This document shows, in pieces, positions 1 to 6,737 of a DNA stretch of 12,441 nt. Source of the stretch: Methylococcaceae bacterium UBA659 (lineage in GTDB: Bacteria; Pseudomonadota; Gammaproteobacteria; Methylococcales; Methylomonadaceae); NCBI GenBank assembly GCA_002299495.1, contig DBNZ01000229.1:648-13088 (forward strand), read 5' to 3'. Below the pieces are notes generated by a model that was not told the DNA's origin, made no database searches, and saw only the letters and a program-made list of their open reading frames with translations. The first letter of the stretch is position 1. The number at the start of each line of letters is the position of its first letter. Made by a program: the position numbers and the translations under genes.

Positions 1-253
1 TCGAGGCCATGAACAAGAAGATCATACCCACAGGGCATAAAAGACCAACACCGTCAAACGCTTCCATTACGACACCGTAGAGGCACTAAAGGCACGCTTG
101 TATGCCTATGTCCTTCAGCGCTATAACTTCAACCTCAAACTGCGCGCCATTGGACGTAAAACACCGTTTGACGCTATACTCGGTTTCTATCGAAAAACAC
201 CGGCTATTTTTATGGTCAATCCTAACCAGTTAATCGTGGGACTAAATACCTAG
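1..253 (+). pseudogene. IS481-family transposase, broken 3' remnant
   Basis: Only the end of the gene is in the window. Frame 3 starts with E-A-M-N-K-K-I (3-23), matching the block around the catalytic Glu of IS481-type DDE transposases (family pattern E-R-M-N-R-T-I). The continuation K-T-N-T-V-K-R-F-H-Y-D is in another frame from 41 and stays open to the TAG at 251-253, ending in the family-typical N-P-x-x-L-I-x-G-L-N-T. Joining the frames needs removal of exactly 17 nt (24-40), which include an in-frame TAA (38-40), so this copy should not make full-length transposase. The DDE core, 5' end and left inverted repeat lie outside the window. I see no confident right terminal repeat in 254-324, and nothing else there. 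Family recognition is by motif; the specific IS is not identified. Confidence 0.75.
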
Positions 254-324
254 CTTTCCACAATAAAAATCCAATGATTCATCTAACTCGCGAACCCTGA
301 CCATTGTGTGCAAATAACGCATGA

Positions 325-897
325 CTACCTTCTTTGATTATCTAGTGGTTCATAACGGAAACAATCGGTCAAGTGATCGTTGACCATACCAGTCGCTTGC
401 ATGTAGGCATAACAAATGGTTGTGCCGACAAAGGTGAATCCCCTTTTTTTCAAATCTTTGCTCATGGCGTCTGAAATAACGGTTGAAGCAGGGACTTGCT
501 CAACTTGCGACCAACTGTTTTGGATTGGCGAATGCTCAACAAAGTGCCAGATGTAATGGTCAAAGCTACCAAACGCCTCGGATACCTGCAAAAAAGCTCG
601 GGCATTGCTGGCTGCAGAGCGGATTTTTAATTGATTTCGGATGATCCCTTGATCATTTAACAGATTTTGAATTTTCTTTTCATCGTAAGCCGCCACGCGC
701 CCAGGCTCAAAGTTATCGAAAGCACGCCGATAATTGTCACGCTTGTTCAGTACCGTCCGCCAACTCAGCCCTGCTTGTGCTCCTTCCAGAACCAAAAACT
801 CGAATAGTCGGCGGTCATCATGTACCGGGACGCCCCATTCGTGGTCATGATATTTTTCTTCTAGGGGGGAGGCATAAGCCCACGGGCATTTTTTCAT
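325..897 (-). CDS. tag: DNA-3-methyladenine glycosylase I (Tag)
   Basis: Base-excision-repair enzyme that removes 3-methyladenine from alkylated DNA, leaving an abasic site; cytoplasmic, HhH-superfamily fold. The product is 190 aa against 187 in E. coli and aligns end to end. Key residues are in register: zinc ligands Cys4 and His17, with the His-x3-Cys pair near the C-terminus (H-L-T-D-C); catalytic-pocket Glu38; and Trp46 in G-L-S-W. The block K-K-R-G-F-T-F-V-G-T-T-I-C-Y is the family signature. The frame is open 16 codons further upstream, but that stretch lies across the terminator stem, while ATG at 895-897 gives M-K-K-C with the zinc Cys at position 4, so I start there. No good Shine-Dalgarno is visible. 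The gene sits directly behind the bfr terminator with little room for its own promoter. Confidence 0.95.
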   Translation of the reverse strand: MKKCPWAYASPLEEKYHDHEWGVPVHDDRRLFEFLVLEGAQAGLSWRTVLNKRDNYRRAFDNFEPGRVAAYDEKKIQNLLNDQGIIRNQLKIRSAASNARAFLQVSEAFGSFDHYIWHFVEHSPIQNSWSQVEQVPASTVISDAMSKDLKKRGFTFVGTTICYAYMQATGMVNDHLTDCFRYEPLDNQRR

Positions 898-920
898 TTT
901 GACGGGGATTTGAAAGCAAA

Positions 921-959
921 AAAACCCCGCTTGCCTTGATAACAAACAAGCGGGGTTTT
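921..959 (-). terminator. Rho-independent terminator after bfr
   Basis: A perfect 13-bp inverted repeat (921-933 with 947-959, G/C-rich core CCCCGC) closes a 13-nt loop. On the minus strand the 3' arm runs into seven consecutive T (924 down to 918). It starts 24 nt beyond the bfr stop. The plus-strand side also has T at its 3' arm, so it could work both ways, but no plus-strand gene needs it. Confidence 0.9.
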
Positions 960-982
960 ATGAAGGGGGTGAAACGAAAAAA

Positions 983-1447
983 TTACATCTGCGATTGCAG
1001 GTAATTTTCGATGCCTACCCGCCCTATTAACTCGAACTGGGTATCTAGCCAATCAACATGTTCTTCTTCATGTTCCAGGATATGTTCAAACAATTCCCTA
1101 GAGACAAAATCGTTAACGGTTTCGCAATAAGCGATGGCTTCACGCAATAACGGAATGGCGATCATCTCAAGCTTTAAATCACACTCCAGCATTTCCTTAG
1201 GGTGTTCGCCGATCAATAACTTGTCCAAATTCTGTAAGTTCGGTAAACCTTCCAGAAATAAAATGCGCTCGATCAACTGATCGGCATGTTTCATTTCATC
1301 GATAGATTCATGGTATTCCTTTTCATTCAATTTATGGAAGCCCCAATTCTTGAACATGCGGGCATGTAAAAAATATTGGTTGATCGCCGTTAACTCGTTA
1401 GTCAACGCTTGGTTAAGGTAGTCTATGACTTTAGTATCACCTTTCAT
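983..1447 (-). CDS. bfr: Bacterioferritin, haem-binding iron store
   Basis: Subunit of the 24-mer cytoplasmic iron-storage shell that oxidises Fe(II) and deposits ferric mineral, with haem bound between subunit pairs. The 154-aa product aligns almost without gaps to E. coli Bfr (158 aa). All ferroxidase ligands are in register: Glu18, Glu51, His54, Glu94, Glu127, His130. The haem ligand Met52 is present in I-D-E-M-K-H-A-D, so this is a haem-type, catalytically complete subunit. The C-terminus ends a few residues earlier than in E. coli. ATG at 1445-1447 overlaps the bfd stop in an ATGA, implying translational coupling: the reductase partner is made first, then the shell. Transcription ends at the stem-loop at 921-959. 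Confidence 0.97.
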   Translation of the reverse strand: MKGDTKVIDYLNQALTNELTAINQYFLHARMFKNWGFHKLNEKEYHESIDEMKHADQLIERILFLEGLPNLQNLDKLLIGEHPKEMLECDLKLEMIAIPLLREAIAYCETVNDFVSRELFEHILEHEEEHVDWLDTQFELIGRVGIENYLQSQM

Positions 1448-1677
1448 GCCGGAACCTCGATTTGTATGGAATTGAAAACAGGATAATTTTGAGCCGGCGG
1501 CAAGTCAACCTGCCGTCTATCTTGTCCGCCCAATAGTTCTTTTACCTGTTTATTACATTTTCCGCAATCGCCGCCGACACCTAAACATTGAAAAAGCTGT
1601 TTCCGGGTACATACCCCATTTTCAATAGCGGTTTTGATTTGTGAATCTGTCACTGCTTTGCAAACGCACACGTACAT
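1444..1677 (-). CDS. bfd: Bacterioferritin-associated ferredoxin (Bfd)
   Basis: Small [2Fe-2S] protein that, in characterised systems, docks on Bfr near the haem and passes electrons inward to release stored iron as Fe(II). The four cluster ligands are at Cys4, Cys6, Cys38 and Cys41 (M-Y-V-C-V-C and G-D-C-G-K-C), in the same register as E. coli Bfd. The product is 77 aa, slightly longer than the 64 aa of E. coli because of a Pro-rich tail from about residue 58. The frame is open 14 codons further up, but ATG at 1675-1677 gives the family N-terminus and has AGAGGA about 8 nt upstream, which decides the start. Cys23 and Cys31 are extra and not family ligands. The gene is first in the bfd-bfr operon, with a Fur-box-like palindrome upstream. 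Confidence 0.95.
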   Translation of the reverse strand: MYVCVCKAVTDSQIKTAIENGVCTRKQLFQCLGVGGDCGKCNKQVKELLGGQDRRQVDLPPAQNYPVFNSIQIEVPA

Positions 1678-1710
1678 GGTACGAATCCTCTTGATTTGAT
1701 TTTGTGCGAA

Positions 1711-1725
1711 TGGTAACAATTCTTA
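1711..1725 (-). promoter_or_regulatory. Possible Fur box upstream of bfd
   Basis: The plus-strand reading TGGTAACAATTCTTA matches the 7-1-7 Fur motif (TGATAAT-n-ATTATCA) at 10 of 14 positions, five in each half. It lies 34-48 nt upstream of the bfd start. bfd is iron-regulated through Fur in E. coli, so the site makes sense, but the match is imperfect and the region is AT-rich. Confidence 0.4.
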
Positions 1726-1741
1726 TTAAGAAAAGAAAGCG

Positions 1742-1750
1742 TCTATAGCA
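1742..1750 (-). promoter_or_regulatory. Possible extended -10 for bfd-bfr
   Basis: On the minus strand TGCTATAGA resembles an extended -10 element (TGnTATAAT). No clear -35 is seen at the usual distance, which extended -10 promoters tolerate. It would put the start of transcription near 1735 and the Fur-box-like site just downstream of it, where a bound repressor could block. Weak evidence. Confidence 0.25.
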
Positions 1751-1784
1751 GAAAACGGATAACCACACCGAGGAAGCCGTTTTC
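1751..1784 (-). terminator. Weak stem-loop downstream of rapA
   Basis: The perfect 8-bp inverted repeat GAAAACGG/CCGTTTTC (1751-1758 with 1777-1784) encloses an 18-nt loop, 38 nt beyond the rapA stop. There is no T-run directly after the 3' arm on the minus strand, only a T/C-rich stretch further on, so termination is a guess. Confidence 0.25.
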
Positions 1785-1821
1785 GTAGCCTAGATATTGG
1801 CATAAATCAAACTCACGGCCG

Positions 1822-4632
1822 TTAACTCGCTATCACAAACCTGACGGCATCCAGCCGCAATTGCGCTGCTTGGATATTTTCATGCGACAGCAAGGTAAAG
1901 TCCTTAAGCTTTTCTATCTCATCGGGATGGAGACCGGGATTAAGCTTTTGCAATCGCTCCAAGCGTTTTATTTCATTAGTTAAGGCGTCCCACATGGCGC
2001 GGTCGGCCGTTGCCAAAATTTCCTGCATGGCGGCCTTTGCCTGCTGTCCAGCTTTATCTAACAACGCTGTCAGATAAGGGCGCTGACTGTTCAGGAACAC
2101 CACTATCTTGTGTTTATCAAAACGGGCCCCTGATTCGCGCAGGCTTTCATGCGGGAAATGGGCGGTGACATCGTTTTGATACTGATCCATTAAAACCCTG
2201 ATGGGGGTTGCGGGTAAAAACCGGCTGAGCTTTAGTTCCGCAGGCGCACTGCATTCGACAATAAAAAGGCATTCGAGCAAGAACTGGCCGACTTTTAGCT
2301 TGGGGTGTTTAATGACACTGATGACGGCATTGCCGGTTTCGCTGGCCAGCACCATGTCCATAGCCTGCATCACCATGGGATGTTCTACGCTCAGAAACTG
2401 CATGTCCTCGCGCACTAGGGCGTTTTCACGGCTGATGGTCAATGTCATGCCATCTTCTGAAAGGGCGGGAAACTGGCTAACCCGCATGTGGTCGCCTGGC
2501 CGGATGATGAAGCAATCGGGTGAGTGGTATTCTGAATCCACGCCATAGCAATCAAAAACGTCTTCTAGGTAAGGCCATAAAGTGCCGTCGTTTTCGTATG
2601 ATTTCAGTTGCGCGATTAAATCATCCGCGACATCCTTGCGGCAGGAGTTCAATTCCAATAACTGGTCCCTGCCATTATGCAAGTGATTTTCAAGTTCAGC
2701 CGCTAAAGCTTTGGTCTTTTCCAGAAAATCGTCAAAATTCCCGTTGGCTTCGTTTTGTAAAAATGCGTGCAATTCATCATGCAGTTGGTCGGCCACCGCT
2801 TGGGCGGCGGAGCTGTTATGGCTGAAGGCGTCCAAGCCTTCGTGATACCATCTGAACCATAGAGCGTCAGCCGTATGGGCCAGATAAGGCACTTGAATTT
2901 GGATGGTGTGTTTCTGGCCAATGCGGTCCAGACGGCCAATCCGTTGTTGTAACAAATCGGGGTTGTCCGGCAAATCGAATAGGATCAATTGATGGACAAA
3001 CTGGAAATTTCTGCCCTCACTGCCGATTTCCGAACAAATCAACAGCCGGGCATTGCTCTCGGGGTCGGCAAAGTAAGCGGCCGCCCGATCCCGTTCAATA
3101 ATGGACATGCCTTCGTGAAACACGGCGGATGCTATACCCGCCCGGTTTTTTAGGGTTTGCTCAAGGGCCATGGCCGTTTTGGCCTGCTTACAGATCAACA
3201 AGGCCTTTTGCCCTGCCAATTGTTTAACTTTTTCGACCAACCATTGATAACGCGGGTCTTGCTGCCAGTCTTCCTCGTCTGCTTCACCCGCTAGGGGATA
3301 GACTAGGCAGTCCCGCTGCGGGAAGCCCTTGACCGTATGCCGCGAATTCCTGAACAAAATCCGGCCGGTGCCATGATGGTCCAACAATATCCTGATTAAT
3401 GCCTCCCGCGCCGCCTGGGTTTGTTCCGGATCGCTGAGCTGGGCCAATAATTTTCCAACCTTGTCATCCTGGAGCAAGGTTGCCAATTGCTGGACGGTCT
3501 CGGCATCGAGTGTCTTATCCGCCAGCAGATGTTTGGCCGCCGCCGCGACCGGTTCAAACTGTCCTTGTTCCGATAAAAAGACCTGGAAACTATAAAACCG
3601 CGCCGGATCAAGCAAGCGCAATCGAGCAAAGTGGCTTTCTATGCCCAATTGTTCCGGGGTTGCGGTCAACAAAATCAAACTGGGCACGGATAAGGCCAAT
3701 TGTTCCACAAATAAGTAGTCTGAGCTGGCGCCGTCCTCACTCCATTCTAAGTGGTGCGCTTCATCGACAATCACCATATCCCACCCGGCTGCTAGGGCCT
3801 GCCGCCGCCTACTTGGATAACGGGAGAAAAAACTTTGACTGGACAACACCCATTGTTCCGCCAGAAAAGGATTGATAGGGTCCTCTTCCACTTCTGCTTC
3901 CTCCAGGCTAATTTCGCCCAATTCATCCAAGCAACGCGCCTCATCAAAAATACTAAAGCGCAAGTTAAAACGCCTTAGCATTTCCACCAGCCATTGATGG
4001 ACAAGGCTTTCAGGCACTATGACCAACACCCGTTTGGTCAGGCCGTTAATCAAACGATGGTGCAAAATCAGGCCGGCTTCGATGGTTTTCCCCAATCCCA
4101 CTTCATCCGCAAGCATGATCCTAGGCGAGACCCGGTTGGCCACTTCATGGGCTATGTAGACTTGATGCGGAATCAATGAAGTGCGCCCGCCCAGCATGCC
4201 CTTTACCGGCAATTGATGGTAATGCGCCAGCCTTTTCCAGGTTTCATACCGCAACTGGTACCAGGCGCTAGGGTCTATTTGGCCTGTGAACAGCCGGTCT
4301 TGGGGCTTGTTAAATTGGCTGTGATGGTTGATTTCGATTTCTTCTAGGCTAAGTTCTTCATCAAGTTCATTTAAGCACTGGTAGGTTACACGCCCATCTG
4401 TTTCGGACCAGCCAATAACCTTTAACTTCTGCTCGTCAATGGATTCAATGACATCTCCGACTGAAAAAATAACCCGCGTCAGCGGAGCATTGTCCCTGGC
4501 ATAAATGCGCCGCTCATTGCAGGCCAGGTAGAGGACGGTGACACGGTTATAACTCACTTCGAGAATAAGGCCTAAGCCAAGCTCAGACTCGGTATTGCTG
4601 ATCCAGCGCTGGCCGGGGATAAATGATTCCAT
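1822..4632 (-). CDS. rapA: RapA, RNA polymerase-associated SWI2/SNF2 ATPase
   Basis: RapA binds RNA polymerase and uses ATP to recycle it from stalled or post-termination complexes. The protein is 936 aa (E. coli 968). In order: N-terminal Tudor-like region (about 1-105, starting G-Q-R-W-I-S-x-T-E-S-E-L-G-L-G); ATPase lobe 1 with Walker A A-D-E-V-G-L-G-K-T (175-183), D-E-A-H (290-293) and T-A-T-P (323-326); lobe 2 with S-E-I-G-S-E-G-R-N-F-Q (about 534-544) and the arginine-finger motif Q-Q-R-I-G-R-L-D-R-I-G-Q (562-573); then spacer and C-terminal RapA domains ending R-L-D-A-V-R-F-V-I. After K-G-F-P-Q-R (435-440) the segment leading to lobe 2 is roughly 38 residues shorter than in E. coli; all helicase motifs remain. 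ATG at 4630-4632 matches the family start. There is no close Shine-Dalgarno; a purine-rich GGAAGG is too far upstream. Monocistronic, divergent from the exported pair. Confidence 0.96.
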   Translation of the reverse strand: MESFIPGQRWISNTESELGLGLILEVSYNRVTVLYLACNERRIYARDNAPLTRVIFSVGDVIESIDEQKLKVIGWSETDGRVTYQCLNELDEELSLEEIEINHHSQFNKPQDRLFTGQIDPSAWYQLRYETWKRLAHYHQLPVKGMLGGRTSLIPHQVYIAHEVANRVSPRIMLADEVGLGKTIEAGLILHHRLINGLTKRVLVIVPESLVHQWLVEMLRRFNLRFSIFDEARCLDELGEISLEEAEVEEDPINPFLAEQWVLSSQSFFSRYPSRRRQALAAGWDMVIVDEAHHLEWSEDGASSDYLFVEQLALSVPSLILLTATPEQLGIESHFARLRLLDPARFYSFQVFLSEQGQFEPVAAAAKHLLADKTLDAETVQQLATLLQDDKVGKLLAQLSDPEQTQAAREALIRILLDHHGTGRILFRNSRHTVKGFPQRDCLVYPLAGEADEEDWQQDPRYQWLVEKVKQLAGQKALLICKQAKTAMALEQTLKNRAGIASAVFHEGMSIIERDRAAAYFADPESNARLLICSEIGSEGRNFQFVHQLILFDLPDNPDLLQQRIGRLDRIGQKHTIQIQVPYLAHTADALWFRWYHEGLDAFSHNSSAAQAVADQLHDELHAFLQNEANGNFDDFLEKTKALAAELENHLHNGRDQLLELNSCRKDVADDLIAQLKSYENDGTLWPYLEDVFDCYGVDSEYHSPDCFIIRPGDHMRVSQFPALSEDGMTLTISRENALVREDMQFLSVEHPMVMQAMDMVLASETGNAVISVIKHPKLKVGQFLLECLFIVECSAPAELKLSRFLPATPIRVLMDQYQNDVTAHFPHESLRESGARFDKHKIVVFLNSQRPYLTALLDKAGQQAKAAMQEILATADRAMWDALTNEIKRLERLQKLNPGLHPDEIEKLKDFTLLSHENIQAAQLRLDAVRFVIAS

Positions 4633-5043
4633 GCGTAATTGAAAAATAGTTGAAATTAATTTCCTTCCTTGACGCCTAAGAGTTGGTGCAAAAGATAAGG
4701 AATGCCGGGGATAACGGTAGCAGGAAGTTAAATTTTTTGGTTGGCTTCGTTTTTAATTTTCGGGAAAGCCGGAAAATATAACATTTGTTTTGAACATCGC
4801 TTGATAAAGTTAACCGAATATTGCTGTCCCCCTAAGTGGACGGACGGTCATTTGCTGCCTACGGCGCGGCGACCTGTTGACTCCTTTGGATTTAATAGGT
4901 TGTTATGAAGAAAACCGAGGTTTTTTCAGATTATCCCAACATAAGTTCATCATGGGTTCAGTTGCCTTCTGATAATTGCATGACCACGGTAATGATTTGT
5001 TTTAACCCAAGACCCGTTTTTTAATTTTACCCAAGGCTCAACT
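4633..5043. other. Divergent 411-nt intergenic region, rapA / exported pair
   Basis: This must hold the rapA promoter (minus) and that of the plus-strand pair, but I find no -35/-10 pair I would defend. Visible structure: a short interrupted hairpin at 4756-4777 (ATTTTCGG with CCGGAAAAT, one bulge) and a stronger inverted repeat at 4906-4928 (TGAA-g-AAAACC with GGTTTTTTCA), with only GA between the innermost pairs. On the plus strand the latter has T-rich sequence in its 3' arm and could be a small terminator or attenuator upstream of the 5044 gene. A 39-codon frame at 4905-5024 (start M-K-K-T-E-V-F) overlaps it but has no good ribosome-binding site. Confidence 0.4.
5001..5035 (+). repeat. 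Imperfect 11-nt direct repeat before the 5044 gene
   Basis: TTTAACCCAAG (5001-5011) and TTTTACCCAAG (5025-5035) match at 10 of 11 positions and start 24 nt apart. The second copy ends 8 nt before the start codon at 5044 and includes part of its weak Shine-Dalgarno-like AAGG. It could be a binding site or chance. Confidence 0.35.
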
Positions 5044-6153
5044 ATGAAATTTATCCTCGCTTGGACAACTTTTTTTATTTTAACGCTTAACCAAACCAGT
5101 TCGGCCCAAACCTTAACCTTACCATTGCAGTTGGATTACAGGTTGATCAAAAAAGTAATAACGGACCAACTTTATACCGGCAAAAACGATTCCGCCAAAA
5201 TTTGGCATGATCCGCATGATTGCAGCTATCTGACGCTTTCTAACCCTCAAGTAGCAGGGCAAGAGGGGCTGGTCAAATTAACCCACGACGTGGCCGCACA
5301 AATTGGCGCCCATTTTGGCGGACAATGTATGCCCCTTTTGAAATGGTCCGGGTTGTTTGAGACCTTGCAGCGCCCTACCCTTAGCCAAGACCATTCTGTA
5401 GTCAGCCTTCCTGTCACAAAGGCCATGGCTTACGACAAACAAGGTAAAAAGTTGGATATCGCCAAGCTACAGGAATTAATCAAAACCGTAGCCGAACCTA
5501 AATTGACAGGTCTAAAAATCGACCTGAACGAATCACGCCAGGACCTTCAGCGGACATTAAGCCGCTATGTGAAAAAAGATTCGGCCGATGAGTTAAAGGC
5601 GATGTTAGCCAGTTTGCGGTTCAATAAAATTGCCGCTAATGACGCGGGCATCGCCATCGAACTGGCTTTTACTCCCCCTGCCAACCCTTTGCCGTTGACA
5701 GCAACGGCGCCATTCACGGCAAAGGAACAACGGCAATGGCAAAGCCTATGGCATGAATGGCACGGATTTTTATCAAAGACCATTGCACAGGCCAGTCAAG
5801 ACAGCGGCTCAGAGGAATTACGGAAAAACCTAAGTAGCATCCTGCAAGACATGGATCAAGCATTCAACGCGGGCGTAACCCGCCAAACCGACAGGGGCGC
5901 CGACCCTATCCGGTTGTTTTTTATCAGCACATGGGCACAGTTATCGCCTTTGTTACAGCAGCTATCAAAGCAATTGCCTGAAGCCAAGGCATTGCAATAC
6001 CTTACATTTATCGCCGCAACCGATGTCATGTACCCGCTGGATGCGATAGGTTCACCGTTTGGGCTAGGGATTTCCTCGGATGGGTTAAGAAATCTGGTAC
6101 GGTTGCTCATGACCGAGCCACAGCAGCCAGAAAACGAAAATCCAGCCCTATGA
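5044..6153 (+). CDS. Exported protein of unknown function, 369 aa
   Basis: I do not recognise the family. The N-terminus is a clear Sec signal peptide: M-K-F, a hydrophobic core (about 4-16), and a likely cut after S-S-A (residue 21), so the mature protein is about 348 aa in the periplasm or outer-membrane side. Two cysteines, Cys60 (H-D-C-S-Y) and Cys95 (G-G-Q-C-M-P), are spaced for a possible disulfide. Residues about 25-215 look mixed alpha/beta with repeated L-P-L / V-S-L-P-V strand-like stretches; about 225-360 looks mostly helical, with a conserved-looking Y-P-L-D-A-I-G-S-P-F-G-L-G-I-S segment near the end. The first part distantly recalls tubular lipid-binding (TULIP/DUF4403-like) proteins, but that is only an impression. 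ATG at 5044 has AAGG 7-8 nt upstream. Its stop overlaps the next start (ATGA, 6150-6153), so the two are co-translated. Confidence 0.8.
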   Translation: MKFILAWTTFFILTLNQTSSAQTLTLPLQLDYRLIKKVITDQLYTGKNDSAKIWHDPHDCSYLTLSNPQVAGQEGLVKLTHDVAAQIGAHFGGQCMPLLKWSGLFETLQRPTLSQDHSVVSLPVTKAMAYDKQGKKLDIAKLQELIKTVAEPKLTGLKIDLNESRQDLQRTLSRYVKKDSADELKAMLASLRFNKIAANDAGIAIELAFTPPANPLPLTATAPFTAKEQRQWQSLWHEWHGFLSKTIAQASQDSGSEELRKNLSSILQDMDQAFNAGVTRQTDRGADPIRLFFISTWAQLSPLLQQLSKQLPEAKALQYLTFIAATDVMYPLDAIGSPFGLGISSDGLRNLVRLLMTEPQQPENENPAL

Positions 6154-6659
6154 ACACCGGTTTTTATTATGGATTTTCCGTCGTGGCTTTTGCCGCTTTT
6201 GCCCAATCCGTCCATGCTGAGGTATTCAAATGCCAAGTAGCCGGCAACACCCGCTACCAAGCGAAACCTTGTCCCGACCAATCGACTTCCCAACAAGTAT
6301 TGGCCATAGACAAATTGTCCGCTGACAAAACGGCAGAAGCCCAACGACGCTTGGCATCGTGGCAAGCTGAGCATGACCGGCGGGAAGCGGTCAAACAGGC
6401 CGCCGCGCGGGAACGCCAACAGGAATTAATGCGGCAAAAAGAGGTTGAGTCCTTGCATAGAGCCGCCAAAGCCCAGGAAGCAATGGCCAGGGCGGCCAAA
6501 GAACCCATTATTATCATCAACCCTCAACCTGTTTACGTCCCCTTCGGCCCAGGTGACCGGCACTTTAAGCATCACCATAAAAAAGAGCTGCTTCCCGCCA
6601 AACCAGAAGCACCTAGACGCCAATCGTTCGCCCCCAAGACGCCAACAGAGCTAAAATGA
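6150..6659 (+). CDS. DUF4124-type exported protein with coiled coil
   Basis: A 169-aa secreted protein. Signal peptide of about 23 residues, likely cut after V-H-A, followed directly by a DUF4124-like module: A-E-V-F-K-C (Cys28), G-N-T-R-Y-Q-A-K-P-C-P (Cys41). DUF4124 is a short periplasmic domain of unknown function, common in Proteobacteria and often reading v-Y-k-w-x-D-x-x-G-x-x-x-Y-t-d-x-P-p; here both Cys are kept, plausibly as a disulfide. Residues about 55-120 are rich in Glu, Arg, Gln, Lys and Ala and should form a long helix or coiled coil. A short I-I-I-I-N-P-Q-P-V-Y-V-P-F strand follows, then a basic, His/Pro-rich tail (about 136-169). It starts in the stop codon of the upstream gene, so expression is coupled and the products may act together. 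The function is unknown. Confidence 0.8.
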   Translation: MNTGFYYGFSVVAFAAFAQSVHAEVFKCQVAGNTRYQAKPCPDQSTSQQVLAIDKLSADKTAEAQRRLASWQAEHDRREAVKQAAARERQQELMRQKEVESLHRAAKAQEAMARAAKEPIIIINPQPVYVPFGPGDRHFKHHHKKELLPAKPEAPRRQSFAPKTPTELK

Positions 6660-6737
6660 AACCGCCTGAGTTTCACCACTTGCGATGGCGCAGACTTAAA
6701 ACCGTATGGTGCCGATGATTGAGACCATTACCACTGC

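Noticed and set aside
4850..4880. Possible IS end in the rapA intergenic region (GTCC...GGAC near 4824-4838 and GC-rich stretch after it)
   Set aside because: The inverted repeat is only a few bases, there is no second end, target duplication or transposase, so it is most likely chance.
5856..6419. 187-codon minus-strand frame across the exported pair
   Set aside because: It lies antisense to two genes with clear signal peptides and a translational overlap, and shows no family features.
6660..6737. Terminator between the convergent DUF4124 gene and kinase gene
   Set aside because: I looked for a stem-loop with a T-run on either strand and found none worth reporting.
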